From Streptomyces lavendulae subsp. lavendulae (lineage in GTDB: Bacteria > Actinomycetota > Actinomycetes > Streptomycetales > Streptomycetaceae), in the NCBI RefSeq assembly GCF_002803845.1, contig NZ_CP024985.1, forward strand, positions 6,955,501 to 7,019,500: DNA of 64,000 nucleotides, given 5' to 3'. Shown in pieces: positions 1 through 9,338 of this stretch (within the stretch, counting starts at the first letter, position 1; the number at the start of each line of letters is the position of its first letter). The notes beneath the pieces were generated by a model. That model did not search any database and was not told the DNA's origin. It saw only the letters and a list, made by a program, of their open reading frames with translations. A program made the translations under genes and the position numbers.

Positions 1-888
1 CAGCGACTTGCCGAGGCACATCACGTCCGGGGTGATCCCCGCGTGGTCGGCCGCGAACAGCGCGCCGGTGCGCCCGAACCCGGTGGCGATCTCGTCCAGG
101 ATCAGCAGGACCCCGTACTCGTCGCACAGTTCGCGCAGCACCCGCAGGTAGTCCGGGTTGTGGAAGCGCATGCCGCCCGCGCCCTGCACCACCGGCTCGA
201 CGATCACCGCGGCCAGCTCGTCCGCGTGGGCGGCGACCAAGGCGCGCAGGTGCTCGGCGTACGCCGGGTCCACGGGGCTGTCGAAGTCCCCGGGCGGGGC
301 GTCGGCGAAGACCTGCCGGGGCAGGTGGCCCTGCCACAGGTCGTGCATGCCGCCGTCGGGGTCGCAGACGGCCATCGGCTGCCAGGTGTCCCCGTGGTAG
401 CCGCCGCGCCAGGTCAGCAGCCGGGTCTTGCCGGTGCGGCCGAGCGAACGCCAGTACTGCAGGCACATCTTGACGGCGACCTCGACGGACACGGAGCCCG
501 AGTCGGCGAGGAAGACGTGCTCCAGTCCCGGCGGGGTGATCTCGACGAGCTTCGTCGCCAGCCGGACGGCGGGCTCGTGGGTGAGCCCGCCGAACATCAC
601 GTGCGACATGCGGCCCAGCTGCGCGGTCGCGGCCTCGTTCAGCACCGGGTGGTTGTAGCCGTGGATCGCCGACCACCAGGAGGACATGCCGTCGACCAGC
701 TCCTCCTGCCCCTGCGCGGGGGAGGCGAGCCGCAGTCTGACCCCCGAGGCGGAGGAGACCACGAGGGCCTCCTGCCGCCCGGGCATCGGACCGTACGGGT
801 GCCAGACGTGCCGGCGGTCCAGTTCGAGCAACCGCGCCGTGTCCGACGCCCGGTCGAGCGGGTCGTGCAGGGGGTACGGGTTACGCAT
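1..888 (-). CDS. bioA: Adenosylmethionine--8-amino-7-oxononanoate aminotransferase BioA (C-terminal part beyond the window edge)
   Basis: PLP enzyme that transfers the amino group of S-adenosylmethionine to 8-amino-7-oxononanoate, giving 7,8-diaminononanoate in cytosolic biotin synthesis. About 296 codons are visible. Seen: an HGYNHP stretch, [16 protein letters not shown], the PLP-aspartate motif [11 protein letters not shown] and, three residues from the edge, CLGKSL, whose lysine fits the Schiff-base position of the family. The ATG at 888 lies inside the end of bioB (ATGCGTAA, 8-nt overlap), so bioA is translationally coupled to bioB. The missing part should be the last quarter of the protein. 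The name is firm because of the motifs and the bioB/bioF neighbours. Confidence 0.95.
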   Translation of the reverse strand, partial: MRNPYPLHDPLDRASDTARLLELDRRHVWHPYGPMPGRQEALVVSSASGVRLRLASPAQGQEELVDGMSSWWSAIHGYNHPVLNEAATAQLGRMSHVMFGGLTHEPAVRLATKLVEITPPGLEHVFLADSGSVSVEVAVKMCLQYWRSLGRTGKTRLLTWRGGYHGDTWQPMAVCDPDGGMHDLWQGHLPRQVFADAPPGDFDSPVDPAYAEHLRALVAAHADELAAVIVEPVVQGAGGMRFHNPDYLRVLRELCDEYGVLLILDEIATGFGRTGALFAADHAGITPDVMCLGKSL

Positions 889-2116
889 TGGGGGCGAGGT
901 CCGTTCCCGCGCCGCGGCGGCGCACCGCCACCAGGTCCGGGCGCACCTCGCCGGCCTCGGCCTGGACGGGCGCGGGGGCCTCCTCGGCGTGACCGGAGCA
1001 GCCGCCGCACGCGGAACCGCAGCCCGCCTCGACGGAATCACCCTGTCCGCCCGAACCGCAGACCGACGCGCCGCCCGCGTGAGAGCCGCAGCCCCCGCCG
1101 GCGGCGACCTCGGAGCGGTGCGCGGGCAGGGTCGTCGTACCGGTGCCCTCCACCTCGAAACCGGCGTCCGCGATCATGTCGAGGTCGGCCTGGCCGGCCT
1201 GGCCCTCGCTGGTGAGGTAGTCACCGAGGAAGATCGAGTTGGCGATGTTCAGCGCGAGCGGCTGCATCGAGCGCAGGTGCACCTCGCGGCCGCCCGCGAT
1301 GCGGACCTCCACGTCGGGGCAGACGAACCGGACCATCGCCAGGATCCGCAGGCAGCGCTGCGGGGTGAGGTTCCACTCCTTGGCCAGCGGGGTGCCCTCG
1401 AAGGGGATCAGGAAGTTGACCGGCACCGAGTCCGAGTCGAGCTCGCGCAGCGAGTAGACGACGTCGACCAGGTCCTCGTCGCTCTCGCCCATGCCGGCGA
1501 TCAGACCCGAGCAGGCCGACAGGCCCGCCGCGTGCGCCTTCTGGACGGTGTCGACCCGGTCCGCGTAGGTGTGCGTCTTGGTGATCGCGCCGTACGTGGC
1601 CTCGGAGGTGTTGAGGTTGTGGTTGTAGGCATCCGCACCCGCGTCGCGCAGCTTCTCGGCCTGCCCGTCGGCGAGCAGACCCAGACAGGCGCACACCTCG
1701 ACGCCCTCGTTCTGCTCCTTGATGGCCGCGATGGTCTTGCCGACCCGCTCCACGTCCCGGTCCGTCGGACCGCGTCCGCTGGCCACCAGGCAGACCCGCT
1801 TGGCGCCGCCGGCGACACCCGCGGCGGCCGCCTGGGAGGCCTCCTCGGGCTTCAGCCACGTGTACTTGAGGATCTCGGCCTTCGAGCCGAGCCGCTGCGA
1901 GCAGTACGAGCAGTCCTCGGGGCAGAGGCCCGACTTCAGGTTGACCAGGTAATTCAGCTTGACACGGCGCCCGAACCACTGGCGGCGCACCTTGCCGGCA
2001 GCGGCCACCACGTCGAGCAGTTCGTCGTCGGAGGTCGCCAGTACGGCGAGCGCCTCTTCGCGGGTCGGCAGCTCGCGCCGCAGTCCCTTTTCCACCAGGG
2101 TGTTCAGCAGGTCCAT
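881..2116 (-). CDS. bioB: Biotin synthase BioB with cysteine/glycine-rich C-terminal tail
   Basis: Radical-SAM enzyme inserting sulfur into dethiobiotin. The 411-residue product carries the radical-SAM cluster motif CPEDCSYC (Cys65, Cys69, Cys72) and a normal BioB core up to about residue 325. A tail of about 85 residues follows, rich in Gly and Ala, with five Cys spaced over about 32 residues ([21 protein letters not shown]). E. coli BioB (about 346 residues) lacks it. The open frame runs upstream to 2260, but the ATG at 2116 starts the conserved N-terminus ([11 protein letters not shown]), so I chose it. bioB precedes bioA with an overlap, forming one leftward operon divergent from bioF. 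The tail may bind Fe-S or metal; that is inference. Confidence 0.95.
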   Translation of the reverse strand: MDLLNTLVEKGLRRELPTREEALAVLATSDDELLDVVAAAGKVRRQWFGRRVKLNYLVNLKSGLCPEDCSYCSQRLGSKAEILKYTWLKPEEASQAAAAGVAGGAKRVCLVASGRGPTDRDVERVGKTIAAIKEQNEGVEVCACLGLLADGQAEKLRDAGADAYNHNLNTSEATYGAITKTHTYADRVDTVQKAHAAGLSACSGLIAGMGESDEDLVDVVYSLRELDSDSVPVNFLIPFEGTPLAKEWNLTPQRCLRILAMVRFVCPDVEVRIAGGREVHLRSMQPLALNIANSIFLGDYLTSEGQAGQADLDMIADAGFEVEGTGTTTLPAHRSEVAAGGGCGSHAGGASVCGSGGQGDSVEAGCGSACGGCSGHAEEAPAPVQAEAGEVRPDLVAVRRRGAGTDLAPNA

Positions 2117-2185
2117 GGGCCCGATCCTGGACCACGCGAGCACTCCCGGCCAAGGAGAGAACGGACAACATGGCCGGAAGGGAGT

Positions 2186-2201
2186 GTGTGGATCGCCACA
2201 C
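2186..2201. promoter_or_regulatory. Inverted repeat in the bioB/bioF divergent control region
   Basis: GTGTGG-ATCG-CCACAC, perfect 6-bp arms, 70 bp upstream of the bioB start. It lies in the only intergenic space serving both biotin transcripts, so it is a candidate operator. No known biotin repressor motif was recognised in it. Confidence 0.35.
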
Positions 2202-2239
2202 CAGTCCCACGGGCCCCGGCGGCTAGGGTCGAGCAGATC

Positions 2240-2254
2240 TGTCGACTGCCGACA
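2240..2254. promoter_or_regulatory. Inverted repeat just upstream of bioF
   Basis: TGTCG-ACTGC-CGACA, perfect 5-bp arms, ending 17 bp before the bioF ATG. Together with the repeat at 2186 it could bind the regulator that controls biotin synthesis. The assignment is inferred from position only. Confidence 0.35.
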
Positions 2255-2271
2255 AAACACGAGGACCGCCG

Positions 2272-3444
2272 ATGACGCAGCACACCCCGCAACCCGAGGA
2301 CGTCTTCGCCTGGATCGACGCCGCGGAGCGGGCCCGAGAGCAGGCGGGGCTGGTACGGACGCTGCGCCCGAGGCCCGCCTCCTCGCCGCTGCTGGACCTG
2401 GCGAGCAACGACTACCTGGGGCTGTCCCGGCATCCCGAGACCGTGCGGGGCGCGTGCGCGGCCGCCGAGCGCTGGGGCGCGGGGGCCACCGGATCCCGCC
2501 TGGTCACGGGGACGACGGAGCTGCACACCGAACTCGAACGGGAACTCGCCGATTTCGCCGGTTTCGAGGCGGCCCTGGTGCTTTCGTCCGGATATGCGGC
2601 CAACCTCGCCGCCGTGACGGCCCTCGGAGGCCGGGGCACGCTGGTGGTCTCCGACGCCGGGAACCACGCGTCGATCGTCGACGGCTGCCGGCTCTCGCGC
2701 GCCGAGGTCGCGGTCACCCCGCACGGCGATCCGGAATCCGTCCGCAAGACCCTCGCCGGCCACGCGGGACGCGCCCTGCTGGTGACCGACTCGGTCTTCT
2801 CGGTGGACGGGGACGCGGCCCCGCTCGCGGCCTACGCCGAGGCCTGCCGGGACGCGGGCGCCGCCCTGGTCGTGGACGACGCGCATGGTCTGGGGGTGCT
2901 GGGCGAGGGGGGCCGGGGCGCCCTGCACGCCGCGGGGCTGGCGGGCGCGCCGGGGGTGATCGCGACGATGACCCTCTCGAAGTCGCTGGGCAGTCAGGGC
3001 GGGGCGGTGCTGGGCCCGGCCAAGGTCATCCGGCACCTGGTCAACACCGCGCGCGCCTTCATCTTCGACACCGGGCTGGCTCCGGCCGCCGCGGGCGCCG
3101 CACTGGCGAGCCTGCGCCTGCTCCGGCGCGAACCGGAGCGCGCGGCCCGGGTCCGGGAGGTGGCCGCCGATCTGTACGGGCGGCTCACCGCGTCCGGCCT
3201 GACCGCGGCCCGGCCGGACGCGGCCGTGGTGTCGGTGCGGGCCCCGTCGGCCTCGGCGGCACTGCGCTGGGCCGCCGACTGCCGCGAGGCAGGTCTGTCC
3301 GTGGGGTGCTTCCGTCCGCCGTCGGTGCCGGACGGCATTTCCCGGCTGCGGCTGACCGCTCGGGCCGATCTCACGGGGGACGAGATCGTCCGGGCTGTCG
3401 GTACGGTCCTGCGGACCGCTCCGGCCGGAGCCACGGACCGATAG
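2272..3444 (+). CDS. bioF: 8-amino-7-oxononanoate synthase BioF
   Basis: PLP-dependent alpha-oxoamine synthase that condenses pimeloyl thioester with L-alanine at the start of the biotin ring pathway. The 390 residues are the usual length. Visible signatures: ASNDYLGLS near the N-terminus, [10 protein letters not shown] with the PLP aspartate, and [11 protein letters not shown] with the Schiff-base lysine. It is transcribed divergently from bioB-bioA across a 155-bp control region. Three bases separate its stop from the convergent small gene at 3448, so no room is left for a dedicated terminator. Confidence 0.95.
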   Translation: MTQHTPQPEDVFAWIDAAERAREQAGLVRTLRPRPASSPLLDLASNDYLGLSRHPETVRGACAAAERWGAGATGSRLVTGTTELHTELERELADFAGFEAALVLSSGYAANLAAVTALGGRGTLVVSDAGNHASIVDGCRLSRAEVAVTPHGDPESVRKTLAGHAGRALLVTDSVFSVDGDAAPLAAYAEACRDAGAALVVDDAHGLGVLGEGGRGALHAAGLAGAPGVIATMTLSKSLGSQGGAVLGPAKVIRHLVNTARAFIFDTGLAPAAAGAALASLRLLRREPERAARVREVAADLYGRLTASGLTAARPDAAVVSVRAPSASAALRWAADCREAGLSVGCFRPPSVPDGISRLRLTARADLTGDEIVRAVGTVLRTAPAGATDR

Positions 3445-3447
3445 GCG

Positions 3448-3687
3448 TCAGCGGCCCGGTGCGACCGGGTGGTGCAGGTCCGCCCGTACCGAGGCGAGGA
3501 AGCCGTCCCAGGCCGGCCCGGTGAAGAGCACGGCCGGGCCGTCCGTCCGCTTGGAGTCGCGGACGGCCAGCAGACCGCCGGTGAGGGCGGCCGCTTCCAC
3601 GCAGTTGTTCATTCCGGTGCTGCGGCTGCTCCGCCGCCACCGCGCGCTGTTCAGAAGTCCGCTGGTGGATAAGGGGGTTGCGGACAC
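3448..3687 (-). CDS. DUF397 small protein
   Basis: 79-residue protein with the DUF397 hallmark, an N-terminal WRRSSRS segment followed by a Cys-Val-Glu (NNCVEAA), then AVRDSK and a terminal block in the WDGF region. Start chosen at GTG 3687 because a perfect AAGGAGG lies 8 nt upstream; an in-frame extension to 3798 would run into the preceding gene and lacks such a site. It sits 13 bp downstream of an XRE/DUF5753 regulator. This pairing recurs dozens of times in Streptomyces genomes (WhiJ and AbaA types), where the small protein is thought to act with its regulator. The molecular role here is unknown. Confidence 0.85.
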   Translation of the reverse strand: MSATPLSTSGLLNSARWRRSSRSTGMNNCVEAAALTGGLLAVRDSKRTDGPAVLFTGPAWDGFLASVRADLHHPVAPGR

Positions 3688-3700
3688 GGGGGGTGCCTCC

Positions 3701-4585
3701 TTACGCGTCGTCAGCGAGTGAGCTGATGAGATCCGACGAGTCACGGGGCGGGAGGGCGTGCGCCTGGATGGTGCGGAACGCGGCGCCGTAGGCCTCAAGG
3801 TCTTCCTTCCGCTCCAGATAGAGGCTACTCGTCAAATGGTCGAGTACCACCACATCCAGATCGGCGATGTTCGGAAATGAGAAAATGACGAACGGGCCCG
3901 TCAGGCCGAGATGACCCCCCACCGTGAACGGCAGTACCTGTAGCCGCACTTGGGGCAGCCGGGCCACCTCCACCAGATGCCTCAGCTGCTCCCGCATCAC
4001 CCCCGGCCCTCCGATCTGCCGCCGCAGCACCGCCTCGTCCAGGACGGCGCTCAGCTCCAGGGGCGGGTCCGACCGCAGCACGGCCTGCCGGGCCAGCCGT
4101 ACGTCGACCAGCGCGTCCACCTTCGGCTCCGGCAGCCCGCCCAGCGCGGCCCGGGTCACGGCCCGCGCGTATTCCGGGGTCTGCAACAGGCCCGGCACGA
4201 CGGAGAGTTCCACCGTCCGCGCCGCGCGGGCCCCCGCCTCCAGGCTGATGAAGTCGCGGTACTCCTGCGGGAGCAGGCCCCGGTAGTCGTGCCACCACTG
4301 CCGCCCGCGCGCGGCGTCGCCGTGGGCCGCGGGGCCGGCCGCCGAGGCGCCCAGGGCCTCCAGCAGGGCGCGCTGCTGCGGACTCACCACCTCCCCGTAG
4401 GCGTCGAGCAGCAGCCTGATGTCCGCCGACTTCACGCCGCTGCGGCCCGTCTCGATGCGGCTGACTTTCGACTGGTGCCATCCGACGATCCGGGCGACCT
4501 CACCACTGGTGAGCCCGGAGCGGTCACGGAGGGCGCGCAGCTCCTCGCCGAGCTTGCGCCGACGCACCGCGGGACCGTGCTGCAT
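3701..4585 (-). CDS. XRE-family helix-turn-helix regulator with DUF5753 domain (WhiJ-like)
   Basis: 294-residue DNA-binding protein. Residues about 10-65 form an XRE helix-turn-helix (SGLTSGEVARIVGWHQSKVS), and the remainder is the DUF5753 ligand/partner domain with the family signature PGLLQTPEYARA. It heads a two-gene leftward unit with the DUF397 protein, and an anti-sigma-like ATPase lies divergently at 4783. WhiJ-type trios of this composition affect development and antibiotic production in Streptomyces. Whether this copy does so cannot be read from sequence. Confidence 0.85.
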   Translation of the reverse strand: MQHGPAVRRRKLGEELRALRDRSGLTSGEVARIVGWHQSKVSRIETGRSGVKSADIRLLLDAYGEVVSPQQRALLEALGASAAGPAAHGDAARGRQWWHDYRGLLPQEYRDFISLEAGARAARTVELSVVPGLLQTPEYARAVTRAALGGLPEPKVDALVDVRLARQAVLRSDPPLELSAVLDEAVLRRQIGGPGVMREQLRHLVEVARLPQVRLQVLPFTVGGHLGLTGPFVIFSFPNIADLDVVVLDHLTSSLYLERKEDLEAYGAAFRTIQAHALPPRDSSDLISSLADDA

Positions 4586-4671
4586 ACCCGCTCTCCTTCC
4601 ACCGGCGCGGCTCGCACCGGTCTGCCGTCCAAATACGCTCTTCCGTAGCAGAGTTCACCGCATTGAGCGAC

Positions 4672-4687
4672 AGATATATGCATATCT
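4672..4687. promoter_or_regulatory. AT-rich inverted repeat between the XRE regulator and the ATPase gene
   Basis: AGATAT-ATGC-ATATCT, a 6-bp-arm inverted repeat standing out as an AT-rich island in GC-rich DNA. It is 87 bp upstream of the XRE start and 96 bp upstream of the ATPase start, a good position for an autoregulatory operator or a promoter. Inferred from position and composition. Confidence 0.35.
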
Positions 4688-4782
4688 TGGGGGATCGGCG
4701 GAAACGGCGGCACGATGGGTGGCACTCTGGCGCTCAGCGTAGATCCGGGGCGGTTCCGTCCCGGTGGGAAAGGGACGTCGCC

Positions 4783-5232
4783 ATGGCAGATCAGCTGGAA
4801 GCATCCGTCACTCTGCCGAGCGATCCGGTCTCGGTCGCCGCCGCCCGCCGGTACGTCGCGCAGGTGCTCGGCGAATGGGGGCTTCCCGAGGACGCGGAGA
4901 CCGCCGACACCGTCCGGCTGATCGTCTCGGAGCTCGCGACCAACTCGGTCCAGCACACCTTCGGCCAGTCCCCGACCTTCACCGTCGACCTCCGCCTGGA
5001 GCGCGAGGAGTGGCTGCGCGTCGGCGTCACCGACAGCCACCCGCGCTGGCCCCGGAGGCTCCCCGCGGCCGTGCAGCAGGACAACGGCCGCGGGATGGTC
5101 ATCATCCGCTGGCTCGCGGCGGAGGCGGGCGGCAGGCTCTCGGTCAGCCCGACCGCGGACGGGGGCAAGACCGTGTGGATCGCCCTCCCCTGGCCGGCCG
5201 GAGCCCCCGCGCGGACCGCCCGCGGCTGCTGA
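4783..5232 (+). CDS. RsbW/SpoIIAB-like ATP-binding protein (HATPase_c_2)
   Basis: 149-residue GHKL-fold ATPase of the anti-sigma-factor kinase type. The N box SELATNSVQHT (residues about 45-56) and the G1-like NGRGMVI motif with its preceding Asp are visible; there is no sensor or transmembrane segment. Start chosen at ATG 4783, preceded by GAAAGGGA and beginning at the conserved fold, rather than a 40-residue low-complexity extension from 4663. Such proteins are the third member of XRE/DUF397/ATPase trios in Streptomyces and may bind a sigma factor or anti-anti-sigma protein. Its partner is not identifiable here. Confidence 0.8.
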   Translation: MADQLEASVTLPSDPVSVAAARRYVAQVLGEWGLPEDAETADTVRLIVSELATNSVQHTFGQSPTFTVDLRLEREEWLRVGVTDSHPRWPRRLPAAVQQDNGRGMVIIRWLAAEAGGRLSVSPTADGGKTVWIALPWPAGAPARTARGC

Positions 5233-5544
5233 GCCCGGCCCCTTCCCGGCCCGCCGTCGTATACGGCGGCCGCGCCGCCGCGGGCCCGGACAGGTGAACC
5301 GGGAGCCTTCCCGAAACGTGGGTTAACTCGGCGGAAAAGTGCGGGCCCTAACGTGAGGGGCCGGGCTCCTCCGCCAACGATCAGCCATGGGCCGGTAAAG
5401 GGCCGGTGATCGGTACGGAAAGCCTCTCCCTGCGTTGGGCAAGACATGCTTGGCATGGATATGCACAGGTCAACAGAGTGTTGAAGGCCGGTACGGTCAC
5501 TGCGGCGCGATGTTGATCATGTCCCGGAAGCTTGGTGATATCAG
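5233..5544. other. 312-bp intergenic region upstream of the urease operon
   Basis: No credible gene is seen. The left end holds a short hairpin (CCGCCGT-CGTAT-ACGGCGG, 5251-5269) that could terminate the preceding gene. Around 5311-5340 there is a GlnR-like pair of half sites. The last 110 bases are less GC rich and must contain the ureA promoter, but I cannot point to convincing -35 and -10 hexamers. Confidence 0.5.
5323..5338 (+). promoter_or_regulatory. Possible GlnR half-box pair upstream of ureA
   Basis: TTAAC-N6-GAAAA matches the actinobacterial GlnR a/b site pattern gTnAC-N6-GaAAC at most positions. A GAAAC also lies just upstream at 5313-5317 but in imperfect register. GlnR control of ureA is established in Streptomyces coelicolor, which makes the site plausible. 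The second a/b pair is not recognisable, so it remains a weak candidate. Confidence 0.3.
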
Positions 5545-5847
5545 GTGCAATTGACACCGCACGAACAAGAAAGACTCATGATCCACGTGGCGGCGGACGT
5601 GGCCGAGAAGCGCAGGTCGCGGGGGGTCCTGCTGAACCACCCCGAAGCCGTCGCGCTCATCACCTCGCACATCCTCGAAGGCGCCCGTGACGGGCGGACC
5701 GTGGCCGAGCTGATGGCCTCCGGCCGCACCGTGCTCACCCGCGCCCAGGTCATGGAGGGCATCCCCGAGATGATCCACGACGTCCAGGTCGAGGCCACGT
5801 TCCCGGACGGCACCAAGCTCGTCACCGTCCACGACCCCATCGTCTGA
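5545..5847 (+). CDS. ureA: Urease subunit gamma UreA
   Basis: Small structural subunit of the nickel enzyme urease (urea to ammonia and carbamate), 100 residues, the normal size for a separate gamma subunit. The sequence has the family start LTPHEQERL, the [10 protein letters not shown] block, VMEGIPEMI and the C-terminal VTVHDPI. A GTG at 5545 is the start and gives the conserved N-terminus. It leads the ureABCFGD operon, with ureB 14 bp downstream. Confidence 0.97.
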   Translation: MQLTPHEQERLMIHVAADVAEKRRSRGVLLNHPEAVALITSHILEGARDGRTVAELMASGRTVLTRAQVMEGIPEMIHDVQVEATFPDGTKLVTVHDPIV

Positions 5848-5861
5848 ACGGGAGCGACCAG

Positions 5862-6173
5862 ATGATCCCCGGCGAAATCGCCTTCGGGGACGGTCCGGTG
5901 CGCCTCAACGAGGGCCGCCCCGTCACCCGCCTCACCGTGCTCAACTCCGCCGACCGGCCCGTCCAGGTCGGCTCCCACTACCACTTCGCCGAGGCCAACC
6001 CCGGCCTCGACTTCGACCGCCGGGCGGCCCGCGGCCTGCGCCTGAACATCGCCGCCGGGACCGCCGTCCGCTTCGAGCCCGGCATCCCCGTCGCCGTCGA
6101 GCTCGTCCCGCTGGGCGGGCTGCGCACCGTACCGGGACTGCGCGGGGAGACCGGAGGGCCGCTCGATGGCTGA
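5862..6173 (+). CDS. ureB: Urease subunit beta UreB
   Basis: 103-residue beta subunit of urease. It contains IPGEI at the N-terminus, the [15 protein letters not shown] block typical of the subunit, and [15 protein letters not shown]. It follows ureA by 14 bp and overlaps ureC by 8 bp, so the three structural subunits are translated together. Separate gamma, beta and alpha genes are the usual bacterial arrangement. Confidence 0.97.
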   Translation: MIPGEIAFGDGPVRLNEGRPVTRLTVLNSADRPVQVGSHYHFAEANPGLDFDRRAARGLRLNIAAGTAVRFEPGIPVAVELVPLGGLRTVPGLRGETGGPLDG

Positions 6174-7887
6174 GATCTCGCGCCGGCAGTACGCCGACCT
6201 GTTCGGACCGACGAAGGGCGACCGGATCCGGCTCGCCGACACCGACCTCTTCGTCGAGATCGAGCAGGACCTCAGCGGCGGACCCGGGAACTCCGGTGAC
6301 GAGGCCGTCTTCGGCGGTGGCAAGGTCATCCGCGAATCCATGGGACAGGCCCGCACGACCCGCGCCGAAGGCGCCCCCGACACGGTGATCACCGGTGTCG
6401 TGATCCTCGACCACTGGGGGATCGTCAAGGCCGACGTCGGCATCCGCGACGGCCGGATCTGCGGCATCGGCAAGGCGGGCAACCCCGACACCATGGACGG
6501 GGTGGAGCCGGCGCTCGTCATCGGCCCCGAGACCGAGATCATCGCCGGCAACGGGAAGATCGTCACCGCGGGCGCCATCGACACCCACATCCACTTCATC
6601 TCGCCGACCGTGATCGACGAGGCCCTCGCCTCCGGCATCACCACCCTCGTCGGCGGCGGCACCGGCCCGGCGGAGGGCTCCAAGGCCACCACCGTCACCC
6701 CCGGCCCCTGGCACCTGGCCCGCATGTTCGCGGCCCTGGAGGCCTACCCGGTCAACATCGGCCTGCTCGGCAAGGGCAACACCATGTCCCGCGAGGGCAT
6801 GCACTCCCAGCTGCGCGGCGGCGCCCTCGGCTTCAAGATCCACGAGGACTGGGGGGCCACCCCCGCCGTCATCGACGCCTGCCTGAGCGTCGCCGACGAG
6901 ACCGGTGCCCAGGTCGCCATCCACACCGACACCCTCAACGAGGCCGGGTTCGTGGGCGACACCCTCGCGGCCATCGCCGGGCGGACGATCCACTCGTACC
7001 ACACCGAGGGTGCGGGCGGCGGGCACGCGCCCGACATCATCACCGTGGTCTCCGAGCCGAACATCCTGCCCAGCTCGACCAACCCGACCCGGCCGCACAC
7101 CGTCAACACCGTCGAGGAACACCTCGACATGCTGATGGTCTGCCACCACCTCAACCCGGCCGTCCCCGAGGACCTCGCCTTCGCCGAGTCCCGGATCCGG
7201 CCCTCCACCATCGCCGCCGAGGACGTGCTCCACGACCTCGGAGCCATCTCCATCATCTCCTCCGACTCCCAGGCCATGGGCCGGGTCGGCGAGGTCGTGA
7301 TGCGGACCTGGCAGACCGCGCACGTGATGAAGAAGCGGCGCGGCTTCCTGCCCGGCGACGGCCCCGCCGACAACCAGCGGGCCCGCCGCTACGTCGCCAA
7401 GTACACGATCAACCCCGCCGTGGCCCAGGGCCTCTCCCGCGAGGTCGGATCGGTGGAGGTGGGCAAGCTCGCCGACCTGGTGCTGTGGACGCCGGCCTTC
7501 TTCGGCGTCAAGCCCGAGGTGGTCGTCAAGGGCGGCCAGATCGCCTACGCGCAGATGGGCGACGCCAACGCCTCCATCCCCACCCCGCAGCCGATCCTGC
7601 CCCGGCCCATGTTCGGCAGCATCGGCAGGGCACCCGCGCTGAACTCGCTCAACTTCACCGCGCAGGCCGCGCTCGACAACGGGCTGCCCGAACGGCTGGG
7701 TCTCGGCAAGCAGTTCACGGCGATCGAGAACACGCGCAAGGTGGGCAAGGCGGACATGCGCAACAACGACGCCATGCCGCGGGTCGAGGTCGACGCCGAC
7801 ACCTTCACCGTCACCATCGACGGGGAGGCCGTGGAACCGGCGCCCGCGACGGAACTGCCCATGGCACAGAGATACTTCCTCTTCTGA
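6166..7887 (+). CDS. ureC: Urease subunit alpha UreC (catalytic, dinickel)
   Basis: 573-residue catalytic subunit, full length for the family. All active-site features are visible: His141 and His143 in THIHF, the lysine carbamylated to bridge the nickels (Lys224 in FKIHEDWG), His253 ([11 protein letters not shown]), His279 in the [14 protein letters not shown] loop, the mobile-flap VCHHLNP and Asp367 (SSDSQAMGR). The ATG at 6166 overlaps the end of ureB. ureF begins 43 bp after the stop; the gap holds an in-frame-looking repeat of GATGCGGCCCACC at 7888-7914 with no visible function. Confidence 0.98.
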   Translation: MAEISRRQYADLFGPTKGDRIRLADTDLFVEIEQDLSGGPGNSGDEAVFGGGKVIRESMGQARTTRAEGAPDTVITGVVILDHWGIVKADVGIRDGRICGIGKAGNPDTMDGVEPALVIGPETEIIAGNGKIVTAGAIDTHIHFISPTVIDEALASGITTLVGGGTGPAEGSKATTVTPGPWHLARMFAALEAYPVNIGLLGKGNTMSREGMHSQLRGGALGFKIHEDWGATPAVIDACLSVADETGAQVAIHTDTLNEAGFVGDTLAAIAGRTIHSYHTEGAGGGHAPDIITVVSEPNILPSSTNPTRPHTVNTVEEHLDMLMVCHHLNPAVPEDLAFAESRIRPSTIAAEDVLHDLGAISIISSDSQAMGRVGEVVMRTWQTAHVMKKRRGFLPGDGPADNQRARRYVAKYTINPAVAQGLSREVGSVEVGKLADLVLWTPAFFGVKPEVVVKGGQIAYAQMGDANASIPTPQPILPRPMFGSIGRAPALNSLNFTAQAALDNGLPERLGLGKQFTAIENTRKVGKADMRNNDAMPRVEVDADTFTVTIDGEAVEPAPATELPMAQRYFLF

Positions 7888-7930
7888 TGCGGCCCACCCC
7901 GATGCGGCCCACCCTGACGGAGCCCGGCCG

Positions 7931-8605
7931 ATGAGCCTCGCCACGCTGCTCGTGCTCGCGGACGGCCGCTTCCCCGCCGGAGGCCACGCGCACTCCGGCG
8001 GGGCGGAGGCCGCCTGCAAGGCGGGCCGGATCCACGACGCCGCGACCCTGGCCGACTTCTGCCGGGGCCGCCTCCACACCGCCGGGGTCACCGCCGCCGC
8101 CCTCGCGGCGGCGGCGGCCCTCGGCCTCGACCCGGTGGAGCTCGACGCCGCCGCCGACGCCCGTACGCCCTCGCCCGCCCTGCGCGCCGCCGCGCGCCGC
8201 CTGGGCCGCCAGCTCATGCGGGCCGCCCGCGCCACCTGGCCCGACCCCGGGCTCGACGCGCTGGCCGCGGCCTTCCCGCGCGGGGCGCACCAGCCCGTGG
8301 TGCTCGGGACCGCCGCCCGGGCGGCCGGGCTCGGGGCGCTCGACGCCGCCCACGTGGCGGCGTACGAGAGCGTCAGCGGCCCGGCGACCGCGACGGTCCG
8401 GCTGCTCGGCCTGGACCCGTTCGAGGCGAGCGGGGTGCTGGCGCGGCTGGCACCCGAGCTCGACGGCGTGGCCGCCGGGGCCGCCGAGGCCGCCCTGCTG
8501 GCCCGCACCGAGGGTCCGGACGCGTTGCCCGCCCCCTCCTCGCCCCTGCTGGAGATCGCGGCGCAGGTCCACGCCGACTGGCCGGTCCGCCTCTTCGCCT
8601 CCTGA
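7931..8605 (+). CDS. ureF: Urease accessory protein UreF
   Basis: 224-residue nickel-insertion factor acting with UreD and UreG on apo-urease. It shows the UreF N-terminal pattern [16 protein letters not shown] and the conserved [15 protein letters not shown] segment in the C-terminal half. The rest is alanine-rich helical sequence, as is usual in actinobacterial UreF. It follows ureC and precedes ureG by 46 bp, the latter with an AAGGAGA ribosome site. No ureE lies in the operon. Confidence 0.93.
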   Translation: MSLATLLVLADGRFPAGGHAHSGGAEAACKAGRIHDAATLADFCRGRLHTAGVTAAALAAAAALGLDPVELDAAADARTPSPALRAAARRLGRQLMRAARATWPDPGLDALAAAFPRGAHQPVVLGTAARAAGLGALDAAHVAAYESVSGPATATVRLLGLDPFEASGVLARLAPELDGVAAGAAEAALLARTEGPDALPAPSSPLLEIAAQVHADWPVRLFAS

Positions 8606-8651
8606 GCGGACCGGGCCCCGGCCACCCACACCACTTGCCAAGGAGAATCCC

Positions 8652-9338
8652 GTGCACCTCGACCACGACGTGACCTACCCCCAGCGCCACACCCACAGCG
8701 CGGACCCGCACCGCGCCGACGGCACGCGCCGCGCCCTGCGCATCGGACTCGGCGGACCCGTCGGCTCGGGCAAGACCGCGACCGTCGCGGCGCTCTGCCG
8801 GGCCCTGCGCGCCGAACTGTCCATGGCCGTCGTCACCAACGACATCTACACCCGTGAGGACGCCGAGTTCCTGCTCCGCGAGGCGGTCCTGCCGCCCGAG
8901 CGGATCAGTGCCGTCGAGACCGGGGCCTGCCCGCACACCGCCATCCGCGACGACATCTCCGCGAACCTGGAGGCCGTCGAGGAGCTGGAGGACAGCGTGG
9001 GACCCCTCGACCTGATCCTCGTCGAGTCCGGCGGCGACAACCTCACCGCCACCTTCTCCCGCGGGCTGGTCGACGCCCAGATCTTCGTCATCGACGTGGC
9101 CGGCGGCGACGACATCCCGCGCAAGGGCGGCCCCGGCGTCACCACCGCCGACCTGCTGGTCGTCAACAAGACCGACCTCGCCCCGCACGTCGGCTCCGAC
9201 CTGGAGCGGATGGCCCGCGACGCGGCCGCCCAGCGCGGGGAACTGCCCGTCGCCTTCCAGTCCCTGCGCGGCGGCGAGGGAGTGGCCCCGGTGGCCGCCT
9301 GGGTGCGCGAGCGGATCGCCGCCTGGGTCGTACGGTGA
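8652..9338 (+). CDS. ureG: Urease accessory GTPase UreG
   Basis: 228-residue SIMIBI-class GTPase that powers nickel delivery to urease. Visible: P-loop [10 protein letters not shown] (about residues 34-43), [13 protein letters not shown], the nickel-binding Cys-Pro-His in [20 protein letters not shown] and the guanine-specificity NKTDL. The first 20 residues carry five histidines, a mild His-rich extension that could bind nickel. Start ATG/GTG context: GTG at 8652 follows AAGGAGA. It overlaps ureD by 4 bp. Confidence 0.96.
   Translation: MHLDHDVTYPQRHTHSADPHRADGTRRALRIGLGGPVGSGKTATVAALCRALRAELSMAVVTNDIYTREDAEFLLREAVLPPERISAVETGACPHTAIRDDISANLEAVEELEDSVGPLDLILVESGGDNLTATFSRGLVDAQIFVIDVAGGDDIPRKGGPGVTTADLLVVNKTDLAPHVGSDLERMARDAAAQRGELPVAFQSLRGGEGVAPVAAWVRERIAAWVVR

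Noticed and set aside
2117-2260. Upstream extension of bioB to an ATG at 2260
   Set aside because: The extra 48 codons cross the divergent promoter region and its inverted repeats and have no similarity to BioB.
5941-8634. An 897-codon minus-strand frame across ureB, ureC and ureF
   Set aside because: UreC has every active-site residue on the plus strand; the minus-strand product is low-complexity.
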